DNA of 64,000 bases from Arthrobacter sp. Leaf69 (GCF_001422645.1 NZ_LMLR01000013.1:42463-106462); one strand, 5' to 3'; numbered from the stretch's first letter, positions 8,957 through 17,411 are shown. A program made the numbers and translations. The notes: generated by a model from the sequence alone, not told the origin.

Positions 8957-11077
8957 TCAGACCACGGTCAGGGTGACCACGGAGCCCTCCGGAACCTCTT
9001 CATCCACCGGATCCTGATCCCGAACGGTGCCAAAGAACCCGCCGAGAATGTCATTCACCTGCACGTCGAAGCCCAGCTCCCTGAGGGCTGCCTCCGCCTC
9101 GTCGGCCTGCTTGCCGATGAAGCTGGGGACTTTAACGAGCCGGGGGCCCTTGGAGATGGTGAGCGTCACGGATCCGCCCTTGGTCAGGTTTCCGGACGCC
9201 GGATCCTGCGCCACGACGGCGCCCTCGGGCACCTTCCGGTCGTTGACGGCAACGGGTGCGACGACAGCTTTCAGCCCGGCGGCTTCGATGGCCTTGACCG
9301 CGTCTGCCTGGTCCTGGCCGCGAACGTCCGGCACCGGAATCGGCTGCGGTCCCTTGGACACGGTCAGGTCGACGGGGGTGCCGTGCCGGACGGGATTGCC
9401 GCTGCGCGGCGCCTGCGCCAGGACCGTACCGGCGGGTTCGGATTCATCAAAAGTTTCGGAGATCTTCCCCAGGGCCATGCCCGCGCCGTTGAGGGCGGTC
9501 TTGGCCTCGTCCAGGGACTTTCCGGTCAGCTGCGGCAGGGGGAACAGCTGGGGCCCCTTGGACACGGAGAGGGATACCGGCAGGAACTTCCGGATCACCT
9601 CGCCGGCCGCGGGTTCCGTGCCCACCACCAGTCCCGGCTTGACGTCGTCGTCGTAGACGTCCTTCGTGGTGGACTGGAACCCGGCGGCGCGGAGCAGCTG
9701 CTGGGCCTCGGCCACGGTTTTGTTTGAGAGTTGCGGGACGGTGCCGGGGGAGCCCGGTCCCATCCCGAAGAACCAGCCGGCACCGCCGGCCAACAGCGCC
9801 GCGACCACCAGCACCAGAATCCAGAGCAGGCCGCGGCGCCGGGGGTTTCCCTCGCGCAGGCTCCGCACCGGAGTGGCGGCGGCGCGCTGGCGTGCCTTTT
9901 CTTCATCACGGTCGTGCTTGCGCTGCGCCCGTTTGCTGGCCGGGACCGCGGAGTCCGGTCCGTCGTCGGAGTTGCCGGGGTACTCAACTTCGTCCGGTGC
10001 GGACAGCGGGCCGTAGCCGTGCCCCCGGGGGGCGGCGGACATCACGGTGGTCGGGTTGTTGCCGCGGGCGATGAACTCCGTGGGCTGCTGCCGGCCGCCG
10101 ATCACTTCGGTGGCGCCGTCGCCGGCAAGCGGGTCCGGGGCGCCGCCGCCGGGGCGCCGGACGGGCGGGCTGGGCGCCGGCGGTACGGGCGGCAGGGACG
10201 GGTGCGCTGCCGGGGGCTGCAGGTCGAGCTCGGCGTCGCTCAGGTTCCGCCGGATGTGCCGGAGTTCGGAGAGCAGGGCGTTTCCGTTGACGGGGCGCTT
10301 GTCCGGGTCGTTGGCGGTGCACCACTGCACCAGCTCGTCGAGTTCGCCGGCGAGTCCCGGAACCAGCTCCGAAGGGGCCCCCACGGACGAGTTGACGTGC
10401 TGGTACGCGACCTGGATGGGGACCTCGCCGTCGAACGGCTGCCGGCCGGTGATCATCTCGTAGAGCATGATCCCGACCGAATAGATATCGCTGCGGGCGT
10501 CGGCCTGCCTGCCCAGCACGAGCTCCGGGGAGAGGTACGCCACGGTGCCGATGAGGGCTCCGGTGCTGGTCGACGTCGAAATGGCGCGGGCCAGCCCGAA
10601 GTCGCCGAGTTTGATCCTCCCGTCGTCGGCAATCAGCACGTTTTCGGGTTTGATGTCCCGGTGGATGAGGCCGGCCTCGTGGGCCGCCCCCAGCCCTTCA
10701 ACGACGGGGTCGATCAGGGCCAGGGCCAGGCGCGGAGGCAGTGCGCCCCTGTCTTTGAGGACGTCACGCAGGGTGTGGCCCTTGATGTATTCCATCACCA
10801 GGTAGGCCACCCGGTCGTCCTCGCCCTGGTCAAGAACTCCCACGACGTGCGGGTGTGAGAGCCGGGCGGCGGTCTTGGCTTCGCGGCCCAGCCGGTCAAG
10901 GAACTGCGGGTCACCGGCCATGTGGGGGTGCAGCACCTTCAGCGCCACATCACGCTCCAGCCGGCGGTCGGTGGCCACGTAGACGGTGGACATCCCGCCG
11001 CTGGCGAGCCTGGACTGAATCAGGTACCGGCCATCCACGAGGGTGCCAACTAGAGGGTCCGACGAGTATTCCTGCAC
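8957..11077 (-). CDS. pknL: Ser/Thr protein kinase with four extracellular PASTA domains (PknL/PknB type)
   Basis: A membrane receptor kinase of 706 residues. The cytoplasmic kinase domain is about 18-280: glycine loop ASGGMS, Lys47 in VALKVL, catalytic HRDIKPEN with Asp141, DFG 159-161, SPE 183-185. A Pro-rich juxtamembrane linker follows, then one membrane helix (about 416-436), and four PASTA repeats to the C-terminus, which in this family bind peptidoglycan fragments. I favour PknL because aroG, an Rv2175c-like protein and a polyprenyl synthase flank it as in M. tuberculosis, where PknL phosphorylates Rv2175c. M. tuberculosis PknL itself lacks PASTA domains, so the symbol rests on neighbourhood. 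It starts at GTG 11077, probably leaderless. Confidence 0.93.
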   Translation of the reverse strand: MQEYSSDPLVGTLVDGRYLIQSRLASGGMSTVYVATDRRLERDVALKVLHPHMAGDPQFLDRLGREAKTAARLSHPHVVGVLDQGEDDRVAYLVMEYIKGHTLRDVLKDRGALPPRLALALIDPVVEGLGAAHEAGLIHRDIKPENVLIADDGRIKLGDFGLARAISTSTSTGALIGTVAYLSPELVLGRQADARSDIYSVGIMLYEMITGRQPFDGEVPIQVAYQHVNSSVGAPSELVPGLAGELDELVQWCTANDPDKRPVNGNALLSELRHIRRNLSDAELDLQPPAAHPSLPPVPPAPSPPVRRPGGGAPDPLAGDGATEVIGGRQQPTEFIARGNNPTTVMSAAPRGHGYGPLSAPDEVEYPGNSDDGPDSAVPASKRAQRKHDRDEEKARQRAAATPVRSLREGNPRRRGLLWILVLVVAALLAGGAGWFFGMGPGSPGTVPQLSNKTVAEAQQLLRAAGFQSTTKDVYDDDVKPGLVVGTEPAAGEVIRKFLPVSLSVSKGPQLFPLPQLTGKSLDEAKTALNGAGMALGKISETFDESEPAGTVLAQAPRSGNPVRHGTPVDLTVSKGPQPIPVPDVRGQDQADAVKAIEAAGLKAVVAPVAVNDRKVPEGAVVAQDPASGNLTKGGSVTLTISKGPRLVKVPSFIGKQADEAEAALRELGFDVQVNDILGGFFGTVRDQDPVDEEVPEGSVVTLTVV

Positions 11078-11083
11078 TATACG

Positions 11084-11089
11084 ATCCTA
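11084..11089 (-). promoter_or_regulatory. -10 element of the probable leaderless kinase promoter
   Basis: On the minus strand TAGGAT ends exactly six bases before the GTG at 11077. There is no ribosome binding site, so transcription probably begins at the start codon. Confidence 0.6.
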
Positions 11090-11103
11090 ATCGCTGCACG
11101 GAA

Positions 11104-11136
11104 ACGGGCCCGAATTAACATGCGATCCGGGCCCGT
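11104..11136 (-). terminator. Probable terminator of the LysM gene
   Basis: A perfect 9 bp stem (11104-11112 with 11128-11136) has a 15-base loop and a short T-run on the minus strand. It lies 66 bases after the LysM stop and just upstream of the kinase promoter. Confidence 0.6.
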
Positions 11137-11201
11137 ATCGTTATCCGCCGGGAGTGGCCTGGGCGGCTGGTCGCGCGGCCGGCCGGGGCCGCCGCGGACT
11201 C

Positions 11202-12599
11202 CTAGCTGAAGTTTTTCCGGTGTGCCTTGATGGACGCCACGTAGCTCTTCGTGTCGTCGTACATGCCGTACTTGCTGACCGAATACTGGCCCTGGTAGTA
11301 ACCCGCAATTGCGGTGTCAAGGTCCTTGCTGGTGCGGACCAGTTGGCGGATGATGGCGACGCCGGCCGTGGCGTTGTCATAGGGGTCCAGCAGGTTCAGC
11401 TTGCGGCCCACGAGGTCCGAGGCCCACTGGCCCGAGGACGGGATGACCTGCATGGTGCCGATCGCGTTGGCGGGGGAGACCGAGCGGTGGTCGAAGCTGG
11501 ACTCCTGGAAGGCGAAGGCCAGTGCCAGCGAAGGGTCAACCCCCATGCGCCGGGCGGTGTCCGCCACGATCGTCTTCATCTGTTCGCGGCTGGGCACCGG
11601 TGAGGCGTTCAGCAGGGCCTTGTTCTGGTTGGCCGAGTTGACGACGGCGGCCGGGTAGCTGAAACCGAGGAAGGTGCTGGGGACGAGCGGCGTCACCGTG
11701 GCGGCCGGCGGGGTGGAGGCCGGGGCAATGGACGCGCCGGCAAGCGCGAGCTTCTGGCCGGGGTAGATGATGCTGCTCATCGTCAGGCGGTTGGCCGAGA
11801 GAATGGCGGAGAGCTTGACGCCGTGCCGGGCGGCGATACCGGACAGTGTGTCGCCGGACTTGATGGTGTAGGAACCCGCCGGGGCAGCGGCGGTGGGGGC
11901 CGCAGGAGCAGCCGGGGCCGACGGGGCAGGCTTGGTAGGGGCAGGCGTGGACGGAGACGGAGACGGGGCCGCGGCGCCGCCGATCTTGATCTTCTGGCCG
12001 GGGTGGATGATCGAGCCCATGTTGAGCCCGTTCCAGCTGAAGACCTGGGAGAGCTTGACACCGTGGCGGGCGGCGATCGCGCCGAGGGTGTCACCGGATT
12101 TTACGGTGTAGACGGTTCCCCCGGCGGCAGCCGCCGGTTTTGGCGCGGCAGGCGCCGCCTTGGCGGGAGTTGCCGCCGGCCCGCTGAGTTTGATCTTCTG
12201 CCCGGGGTAGATGATCGAGTTGGCCTTTAGCCCGTTCGACCGCAGGACCACGGCGGTGTCCAGGCCGAACTTGCCGGCAATGGCGCTGACCGTGTCGCCG
12301 CGGGCGACCGTGTACGTCCCCGGCACGGCAACCTTGGCGGGCCGGAAGGCGGACGGAACGGTGGCCGGGACGGAATTCGCCGGGATGAAAGCGGACGCCA
12401 GCGACTTGGCGGTCTGTCCCTGGGCCTGGGCCTGGATGGCCGCGGCCAGTGTGGCCGGGATGGCGCGGGCGCGCGATTCGGCTGCGGCCGGCTGTGCGAT
12501 CGCCAAAGAAGAAAGGACGACGGCGGGAAGTGCCGCCGTCGTGGCCGCAATCATCGGCAGGCTGGGCCCCGGGTTGGGCTTTGGCGAACGTGACGTCAT
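11202..12599 (-). CDS. Secreted LysM-repeat lytic transglycosylase
   Basis: It cleaves peptidoglycan glycan strands outside the cell. Domains in order: a signal peptide (about 1-40, ending AQPAAA); three LysM peptidoglycan-binding modules (95-138, 162-205, 242-286) that each read YT[VI]..GDT and end GQK[IL]; Pro/Ala/Ser linkers; and an SLT-type transglycosylase domain (335-465) with the catalytic Glu365 in FQESSFDH and the AIGTMQVIPSS motif. It starts at ATG 12599 with AGAGGA upstream. It sits between a PASTA kinase and a kinase-substrate homologue, which suggests a wall-remodelling role. A cluster of TGTnAC hexamers upstream suggests control by an OmpR-family regulator such as MtrA. Confidence 0.93.
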   Translation of the reverse strand: MTSRSPKPNPGPSLPMIAATTAALPAVVLSSLAIAQPAAAESRARAIPATLAAAIQAQAQGQTAKSLASAFIPANSVPATVPSAFRPAKVAVPGTYTVARGDTVSAIAGKFGLDTAVVLRSNGLKANSIIYPGQKIKLSGPAATPAKAAPAAPKPAAAAGGTVYTVKSGDTLGAIAARHGVKLSQVFSWNGLNMGSIIHPGQKIKIGGAAAPSPSPSTPAPTKPAPSAPAAPAAPTAAAPAGSYTIKSGDTLSGIAARHGVKLSAILSANRLTMSSIIYPGQKLALAGASIAPASTPPAATVTPLVPSTFLGFSYPAAVVNSANQNKALLNASPVPSREQMKTIVADTARRMGVDPSLALAFAFQESSFDHRSVSPANAIGTMQVIPSSGQWASDLVGRKLNLLDPYDNATAGVAIIRQLVRTSKDLDTAIAGYYQGQYSVSKYGMYDDTKSYVASIKAHRKNFS

Positions 12600-12662
12600 G
12601 GGGAAGATCCTCTTCTCAGCGGCGGACGCTGCGGGTCTGGCCTGGCTTACTCGTGAAATCGC

Positions 12663-12704
12663 TGTTACTGATGTTACTAGTGTGACTTAAGTTGTCACTG
12701 TTAC
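12663..12704. promoter_or_regulatory. Cluster of TGTnAC hexamers upstream of the LysM gene
   Basis: TGTTAC occurs at 12663, 12672 and 12699 and TGTCAC at 12693, with TGTGAC at about 12681, in a locally AT-rich 300 bp divergent intergenic region. GTnAC-type direct repeats are the known binding pattern of actinobacterial MtrA (and GlnR), and MtrA controls wall hydrolase genes. Assignment to MtrA is inference. Confidence 0.35.
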
Positions 12705-12883
12705 AAATGTGATCCATGTGAATCTCTCACGAATTGGCAAATAGCACAAGAAATGCTTGGCATTCCGAAAAGGCAGCCACGGGGAGTTCCGGCCGGGGGC
12801 TTCGAGCCAGGCGCGGAAGAACCGCTCGGAGTGCTGTCCTTGAATACCCGGACGCCGACTAGGCGCGGAGCCCGCCGGCATGG

Positions 12884-12889
12884 CAATCT
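12884..12889 (+). promoter_or_regulatory. Candidate -10 element of a leaderless Rv2175c-like gene
   Basis: CAATCT ends six bases before GTG 12896. It departs from TANNNT at the first base, but its spacing is the same as at other leaderless starts here, and there is no Shine-Dalgarno sequence. Confidence 0.35.
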
Positions 12890-12895
12890 TGATCC

Positions 12896-13249
12896 GTGAG
12901 TAATGTAGAAAGCCTTGTGGGCGAATGGCTGCCCCTGCCCGACGTGGCACAGCTCCTGAACGTTTCCATTACGAAAGTCCACGCGCTACTTGACGAGCGT
13001 GCGCTGGCTGCATTGAGGGTTGGTGAACGCCGGATCCGTTCCGTTCCCGCGGAATTCATTCAGGACGGGCATGCCGTCGAGAGCCTCAAGGGAACAATTG
13101 TGGTCCTCGCGGATGCAGGCTATTCCGACGAGGAACTCATTCTCTGGTTGTTTACTCCGGATGAGTCGCTGCGGGGCCGGCCGATCGATGCCCTGCGTGA
13201 GGGGCGCAAGACGGAAATCCGGCGCCGGGCTCAGTCCCTGGCTTGGTAG
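12896..13249 (+). CDS. Rv2175c-family DNA-binding protein (winged HTH)
   Basis: A 117-residue protein. The N-terminal half, WLPLPDVAQLLNVSITKVHALLDERAL, is a MerR/excisionase-like helix-turn-helix. The C-terminal half, with EELILWLFTPDESL and GRPIDALREGRKTEIRR, matches the Rv2175c family. In M. tuberculosis Rv2175c is a DNA-binding substrate of the adjacent kinase PknL. Here too the kinase gene is close (one gene away), so it is a likely effector of that kinase. Its target genes are unknown. Confidence 0.88.
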   Translation: MSNVESLVGEWLPLPDVAQLLNVSITKVHALLDERALAALRVGERRIRSVPAEFIQDGHAVESLKGTIVVLADAGYSDEELILWLFTPDESLRGRPIDALREGRKTEIRRRAQSLAW

Positions 13250-13277
13250 GCCACTGAATATCCCTGAACTGAAACTC

Positions 13278-13321
13278 AAGGCAGGCCCTGCACCTCGGAC
13301 ATGAGGGGCAGGGCCTGCCTT
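13278..13321. terminator. Bidirectional terminator between the Rv2175c-like gene and the prenyl synthase
   Basis: A perfect 14 bp stem (13278-13291 with 13308-13321) lies in a convergent spacer. The 16-base loop can pair further (CCTC with GAGG). Confidence 0.85.
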
Positions 13322-13368
13322 GTTGTGGAGGCGGTTAAGCCAAGTCCAGCGGGGTCCCTAGGGCCGGG

Positions 13369-14463
13369 TCAGGCCGTGCGGCTGACCGTGGCCTCGGCCA
13401 GCTTTCGGAGCGCCGTTTTGGGAAGTTCATCCAGCTCCAGGAGTTCCAGTTCGGAGAACGCCGCCCGTCCGAATTCCTCGATCAGTACCTCCGTGGCCTG
13501 CAGTGCACCGCAGTCCATGATGATGCGGCGGATTTCGTCCACGTCGGTGTCCTGGAGTTCGGGGCTGCCAAGCTTCGCGTCGATGTACGCGGACTCGGCC
13601 TGGCTGGCAAGGTCCAAGGCAAAGGCGATCAGTACCGTCCGCTTGCCCTCGCGGAGGTCGTCTCCGGCCGGCTTCCCGGTGGTGACAGGATCGCCGAAGA
13701 CGCCCAGGACGTCGTCGCGGAGCTGGAAGGCCTCGCCGAGCGGGAGGGCGAAGGCCGAATAGCCCCGCAGCAGCTCGTCGCTGGCTCCGGCCAGCGCGCC
13801 GCCCAGAGCCAGCGGATGCTCGGTGGAGTACTTGGCCGATTTGAAGCGGATGATGGACTGGGCCCGGCTGACGGCACCGGCACGGTCCCGTTTTGGCCCG
13901 GCGACTTCCTCGAGGATGTCGAGGTACTGGCCTGCCATGACTTCGGCCCGCATCAGGTTGAAGATCAGCCGTGCCCGGCTTCCGGACGCCGCACTCTGCC
14001 CGATTTCGGTAAACGACTCCTCGCTGAAGGACAGGCACAGGTCGCCGGTCAGGATGGCGGCCGCGTGGCCGAACCGTTCGCTGTCCAGCGCCCAGCCCTG
14101 GGTCTCGTGCAGTTCGCTGAAGCGCCGGTGCACGCTGGGGCCGCCCCGGCGCGTGTCGGAGCGGTCGATGATGTCGTCATGGATGAGGGCCGCTGCCTGG
14201 AAGAGTTCCAGCGCCGAACCTGCCGTCACCACTTCGCCGGCTCCGGCCACACCGCCTGCGCCGCGCCAGCCCCAGTAGCACATGAGTGCCCGCAGGCGTT
14301 TTCCGCCGGTGACCAGGTTCGAAATGGAACCCATCAGCGGATCAATGTCGGTAGAGATCGACGACATCACAGCCTGGCGCGCGGTCAGGAAATCGGTGAG
14401 CTTTCCGGCGACGGCGGCGACATACGCGGCCTGCTCAAGCCGCAATTGCTCCGCGAGGGTCAC
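13369..14463 (-). CDS. Polyprenyl diphosphate synthase (geranylgeranyl/farnesyl type, IdsA-like)
   Basis: It condenses isopentenyl diphosphate with allylic diphosphates, supplying precursors for quinones, carotenoids or lipid carriers. It has GGKRLRALM (53-61), the first Asp-rich motif DDIID (96-100) followed by RRGG, and the second QLRDDVLGVFGDP near residue 250. The 364 residues fit the family, but product chain length cannot be read reliably. It starts at GTG 14463 and overlaps the lipoprotein stop by 4 bases (GTGA). Its position parallels M. tuberculosis idsA2. Confidence 0.92.
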   Translation of the reverse strand: MTLAEQLRLEQAAYVAAVAGKLTDFLTARQAVMSSISTDIDPLMGSISNLVTGGKRLRALMCYWGWRGAGGVAGAGEVVTAGSALELFQAAALIHDDIIDRSDTRRGGPSVHRRFSELHETQGWALDSERFGHAAAILTGDLCLSFSEESFTEIGQSAASGSRARLIFNLMRAEVMAGQYLDILEEVAGPKRDRAGAVSRAQSIIRFKSAKYSTEHPLALGGALAGASDELLRGYSAFALPLGEAFQLRDDVLGVFGDPVTTGKPAGDDLREGKRTVLIAFALDLASQAESAYIDAKLGSPELQDTDVDEIRRIIMDCGALQATEVLIEEFGRAAFSELELLELDELPKTALRKLAEATVSRTA

Positions 14464-14993
14464 TTGACGGACTCGGCGGCGACATTTGCGCCGATGGTGA
14501 AGGTGGAAACCCCGGCTGAGGCCACCACGGCGATGTTGACCGTGTCATTGTCACCGCGGAGGAAGTCCTTGGACGGTACGGCCCCGACAGTCTCCCCGGG
14601 AACGGCCTTGAAGCCCTGGGCCTGGAGTTCCTTCGTATAGAACGCCATCACTTCAGCCGGCGGCGCTGAGATGCTGCCGACGAGTGCCACGGTTGCAGGC
14701 ACCGTGGTCTTGTCAAAGCTGCTGGAGACGATCTTCGCTTCCGGCATCACCGGAAGGAGCTTCTTCGGGAACCCGGGGACCATGGCACCGACGGTGGCTG
14801 ACGTGCCGGGCTCGGCGAAGGGGCTGGCCGGCGCTGTGGAGGAGGGCTGGGCCGCGGACGGCTCGGCCGAGGCCGACGTGGGACCCGCGGAAGGGGTCCC
14901 CTGGGTGGCGGGCGTGCATGCGGCCAGGGCCATCAGCGTACCCGCCGCCAATATGGCTGCCGCGGCACGTTTGCGCTGTCCAAATACCTTCAC
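14460..14993 (-). CDS. Conserved lipoprotein of unknown function
   Basis: The 177 residues begin with a short basic segment and a lipoprotein signal ending LMALAAC (lipidated Cys26). A Ser/Pro/Ala-rich linker to about residue 65 follows, then a compact C-terminal domain (about 70-177) that I do not recognise. GTG 14993 has AGGAGG upstream. It is first in a two-gene operon with the prenyl synthase and divergent from dinB. It is anchored to the outer face of the membrane. Confidence 0.85.
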   Translation of the reverse strand: MKVFGQRKRAAAAILAAGTLMALAACTPATQGTPSAGPTSASAEPSAAQPSSTAPASPFAEPGTSATVGAMVPGFPKKLLPVMPEAKIVSSSFDKTTVPATVALVGSISAPPAEVMAFYTKELQAQGFKAVPGETVGAVPSKDFLRGDNDTVNIAVVASAGVSTFTIGANVAAESVK

Positions 14994-15054
14994 AGGGGCT
15001 TTCCTCCTGGTGTTGACGCCGGATTCAGCCTCCAGTTTAGTCAGTCCCGGGGCA

Positions 15055-15060
15055 TAGGAT
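15055..15060 (+). promoter_or_regulatory. -10 element of the probable leaderless dinB promoter
   Basis: TAGGAT ends seven bases before GTG 15068. I saw no LexA-type SOS box in the 74 bp divergent spacer. Confidence 0.5.
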
Positions 15061-15067
15061 TGAAGTT

Positions 15068-16330
15068 GTGGTGCCGGAGAAGGATAAACAGCAGCGGGAG
15101 CAGTCTCCCCAGGGTGCAGCCAGACGGCTCAGCGAAGCGCAACTGCGCGAGTTCCGGCGCAGCAGCATCATGCACGTGGACATGGATGCGTTCTTTGTCT
15201 CCGTGGAACTGCGCAGCCGGCCGGCGCTCGTTGGAAGGCCCGTTATTGTCGGCTACCCCGCTGACCGTTCGGTGGTGCTGTCCGCCTCGTATGAGGCCCG
15301 CAGGTTCGGTGTCAAGTCGGCCATGCCAATGGCGGTCGCCATGCGGATGTGTCCGGCGGCTGTGGTCATCGAGCCCCGGCACAAGCTGTACTACGAGGTC
15401 TCCGGCCAGATCATGGATATTTTCGGGTCGATTACCGAGCTCGTGGAACCGCTGAGCGTGGACGAGGCTTTCCTCGACGTTGGGGGAGCGATCCGGCGGC
15501 TGGGTCCGCCCCGGGAGATCGGCGAACTCATCCGCACCCGGGTCCGCAGCGAACTCGGCATCACCGCGTCCGTGGGAATAGCCGCCAGCAAGTTCGTGGC
15601 AAAGATCGCGTCCACCCGCTGCAAGCCGAACGGACTGCTGCTCATTGGCCCGGAGGAGACGGTCCCGTACCTCCACAGCCTTCCGGTCAGCGCACTCTGG
15701 GGTGTGGGAGCCAAAACCGTCGAGGTGCTCTCCAGGATGGGCATCCGGACCGTCGCGGACGTCGCGGCGTCCCCGCTGCCGTCCCTGCGGAAAGTGCTGG
15801 GTGCTTCAGGGGAGCACGTCCACCGCCTGTCGTGGGGGATCGACTCCCGTCCGGTAACCCCCGTCCGGCTCGAGAAGAGCATCGGGGCCGAAGAGACCTT
15901 CGCGGTGGACACCGCCGACGAGGCACAACTGCACCGGGAACTGCTGCGGCTCTCGCACCGGACGGCGGAGCGGCTCCGCAGTGCCGGCATGCACGCCCGC
16001 ACCGTTGCCCTCAAATTGCGCTACGCGGACTTCTCCACCATCACCCGCAGCCGCACAGTCAGCACGCCGATCGACAGCGCCCAATTGCTCTACGTCGTCG
16101 CCATCCAGTTGCTGGAATCAGTCGGTGACCGGCCCATGACGGTGCGGCTCGTGGGGATACGCGCCGAACAGCTCGAGGAAGCCGCCCACGCACCCTTGCA
16201 GCTGAGTCTGGACCGCAGGGACGACAACTGGCGCGCCGCCGAGCAGGTCCTGGACCAGGTGACCCGCAAATTCGGCACAAAATCGGTGCTCCCGGCCCGG
16301 CTCCTGGACCCCGGGAACAATCCGGGCTGA
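15068..16330 (+). CDS. dinB: DNA polymerase IV (Y-family translesion polymerase)
   Basis: An error-prone lesion-bypass polymerase of 420 residues. The catalytic carboxylates are in HVDMDAFF (36-43) and SVDEAFLDV (131-139). SVGIAASKFVAKIAS follows, then the helix-hairpin-helix thumb (LWGVGAKTVEVLSRMGI) and the little-finger domain. The first ~30 residues are a charged extension. No clear C-terminal beta-clamp peptide stands out. The start is GTG 15068 or the adjacent GTG 15071. Confidence 0.95.
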   Translation: MVPEKDKQQREQSPQGAARRLSEAQLREFRRSSIMHVDMDAFFVSVELRSRPALVGRPVIVGYPADRSVVLSASYEARRFGVKSAMPMAVAMRMCPAAVVIEPRHKLYYEVSGQIMDIFGSITELVEPLSVDEAFLDVGGAIRRLGPPREIGELIRTRVRSELGITASVGIAASKFVAKIASTRCKPNGLLLIGPEETVPYLHSLPVSALWGVGAKTVEVLSRMGIRTVADVAASPLPSLRKVLGASGEHVHRLSWGIDSRPVTPVRLEKSIGAEETFAVDTADEAQLHRELLRLSHRTAERLRSAGMHARTVALKLRYADFSTITRSRTVSTPIDSAQLLYVVAIQLLESVGDRPMTVRLVGIRAEQLEEAAHAPLQLSLDRRDDNWRAAEQVLDQVTRKFGTKSVLPARLLDPGNNPG

Positions 16331-16606
16331 TATTGGCCGCCAGACGCCCGCTTCATGATGTCAACAGGACGTTCGGCATCTTTCAGAACAGGGCGCAACA
16401 AACTATCCTTATTTATACGTAGGTTTGGAACGACTGGATCGAGCGTTCGGACTAATGCAGGACCAGTTGAACTCCCCGTCAGGGGCCGTGGAAAATCCCG
16501 TTCGACCAACGGCGGCGAAAGGGAACCACGCGGGAATCCCACACGTTGTGGGTTTAGGGACACTGGCCGCGTCAGTCTGGACGTTGGCCGACTTAAGGAG
16601 GTCGTG

Positions 16607-16981
16607 ATGCCGCTCTCGGAGCACGAACAGAAGTTGCTGGAGCAACTTGAGAAGCAGCTGCATGAGGACGATCCCAAGTTCGCCAGCTCGATGGGCTCGG
16701 ACGCGGGACGTTCATGGTCAACCCGCCATTTGGTGATCGGCGTCCTTGCCACCTTGGCCGGCGTCGTACTCCTGCTCTTCGGCGTGACGATCCAGAACAT
16801 TTTCGTCGGAGTCCTGGGCTTCGTCGTGATGGGCGCGGGTGTGTATTACGCCACCATGCGCGGCTCGGCCGCCGGCAAGGCGAAGGCCGCAGGTACGGCC
16901 CGGAAGTCCGGAAAACCCCGGAGTTCGTTCATGAGCAGTCTTGAGGACCGCTGGGACGAGAGGCACCGCGGGGAATCCTGA
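16607..16981 (+). CDS. DUF3040 membrane protein
   Basis: The 124 residues begin MPLSEHEQKLLEQLEKQL, the signature of DUF3040, followed by two close membrane helices (about 43-60 and 63-82) and a basic C-terminal tail. The family is actinobacterial and commonly sits just upstream of mraZ, as here; its function is unknown. AAGGAGG precedes the ATG by about 5 bases. The 276 bp before it holds no gene I can support. That spacer contains a TATCCT hexamer near 16402 and so probably a promoter with a leader of about 200 bases. Confidence 0.9.
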   Translation: MPLSEHEQKLLEQLEKQLHEDDPKFASSMGSDAGRSWSTRHLVIGVLATLAGVVLLLFGVTIQNIFVGVLGFVVMGAGVYYATMRGSAAGKAKAAGTARKSGKPRSSFMSSLEDRWDERHRGES

Positions 16982-17078
16982 CCGTTTCCGGGGCTGCCGC
17001 CCGTCCAGTCGCCGGCCTCCGCTTTCCACCTCCATTCCGCGCCCTCCATTCCGCACCACCGGAACATCACAGGTGGCA

Positions 17079-17106
17079 CAAAAGACCCGCTGCGGCGGGT
17101 CTTTTG
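17079..17106 (+). terminator. Intrinsic terminator after the DUF3040 gene
   Basis: A perfect 12 bp stem (17079-17090 with 17095-17106) with loop TGCG ends in CTTTTG. It isolates the dcw promoter from upstream transcription. Confidence 0.9.
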
Positions 17107-17314
17107 CCGTTAATCGGGCCATTCCGGCCCGGACCGGGGACGCGGGAGTGCCCCGGGGGCCTTCGCGGCCTTCCGTGACACTCCCGCGCGCGGCCGGGCG
17201 CCCCGGCCCTCCACAATCCCTCCACTGCGCACCACCAGGCCTGGATCCTTGCCATTGCAGGGAACCGCTGAGCGGTTTCTCCCACAAATTGACGCAGAAT
17301 CGTTCGGCGTGTCG
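17107..17314. other. Non-coding spacer upstream of the dcw promoter, with a large hairpin
   Basis: I see no gene in these 208 bases. Positions 17141-17149 pair with 17180-17188 around an internal GGCC/GGCC stem, forming a long GC-rich cruciform. TTGACG at 17289-17294 has no matching -10 at normal spacing. Whether the hairpin is functional is unknown. Confidence 0.5.
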
Positions 17315-17346
17315 TTGACTGTGGAGGGATGTGGAGTAATGTGGAG
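17315..17346 (+). promoter_or_regulatory. dcw promoter overlapped by MraZ operator repeats
   Basis: A -35 hexamer TTGACT (17315-17320), 16 bp spacer and -10 TAATGT (17337-17342) predict a start near 17349. Three GTGGAG hexamers at 17321, 17331 and 17341, exactly 10 bp apart, fill the spacer and the -10. MraZ is known to bind three to four short GTG/TGGG-type direct repeats, each about one helical turn apart, in front of its own operon. This layout predicts autorepression of the whole cluster. Confidence 0.8.
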
Positions 17347-17411
17347 GACGTAAGAGGGTAGTGGCAGCACAGGGGACGTTGGGCTTCCTACGAACAGACA
17401 GGCGGTGGGCC

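Noticed and set aside
14994..15067. SOS (LexA) box upstream of dinB
   Set aside because: No inverted GAAC/GTTC pair with LexA spacing is present in the spacer.
17361..17411. Earlier GTG start for mraZ
   Set aside because: It would add 17 residues before the invariant [14 protein letters not shown] start with no family match.
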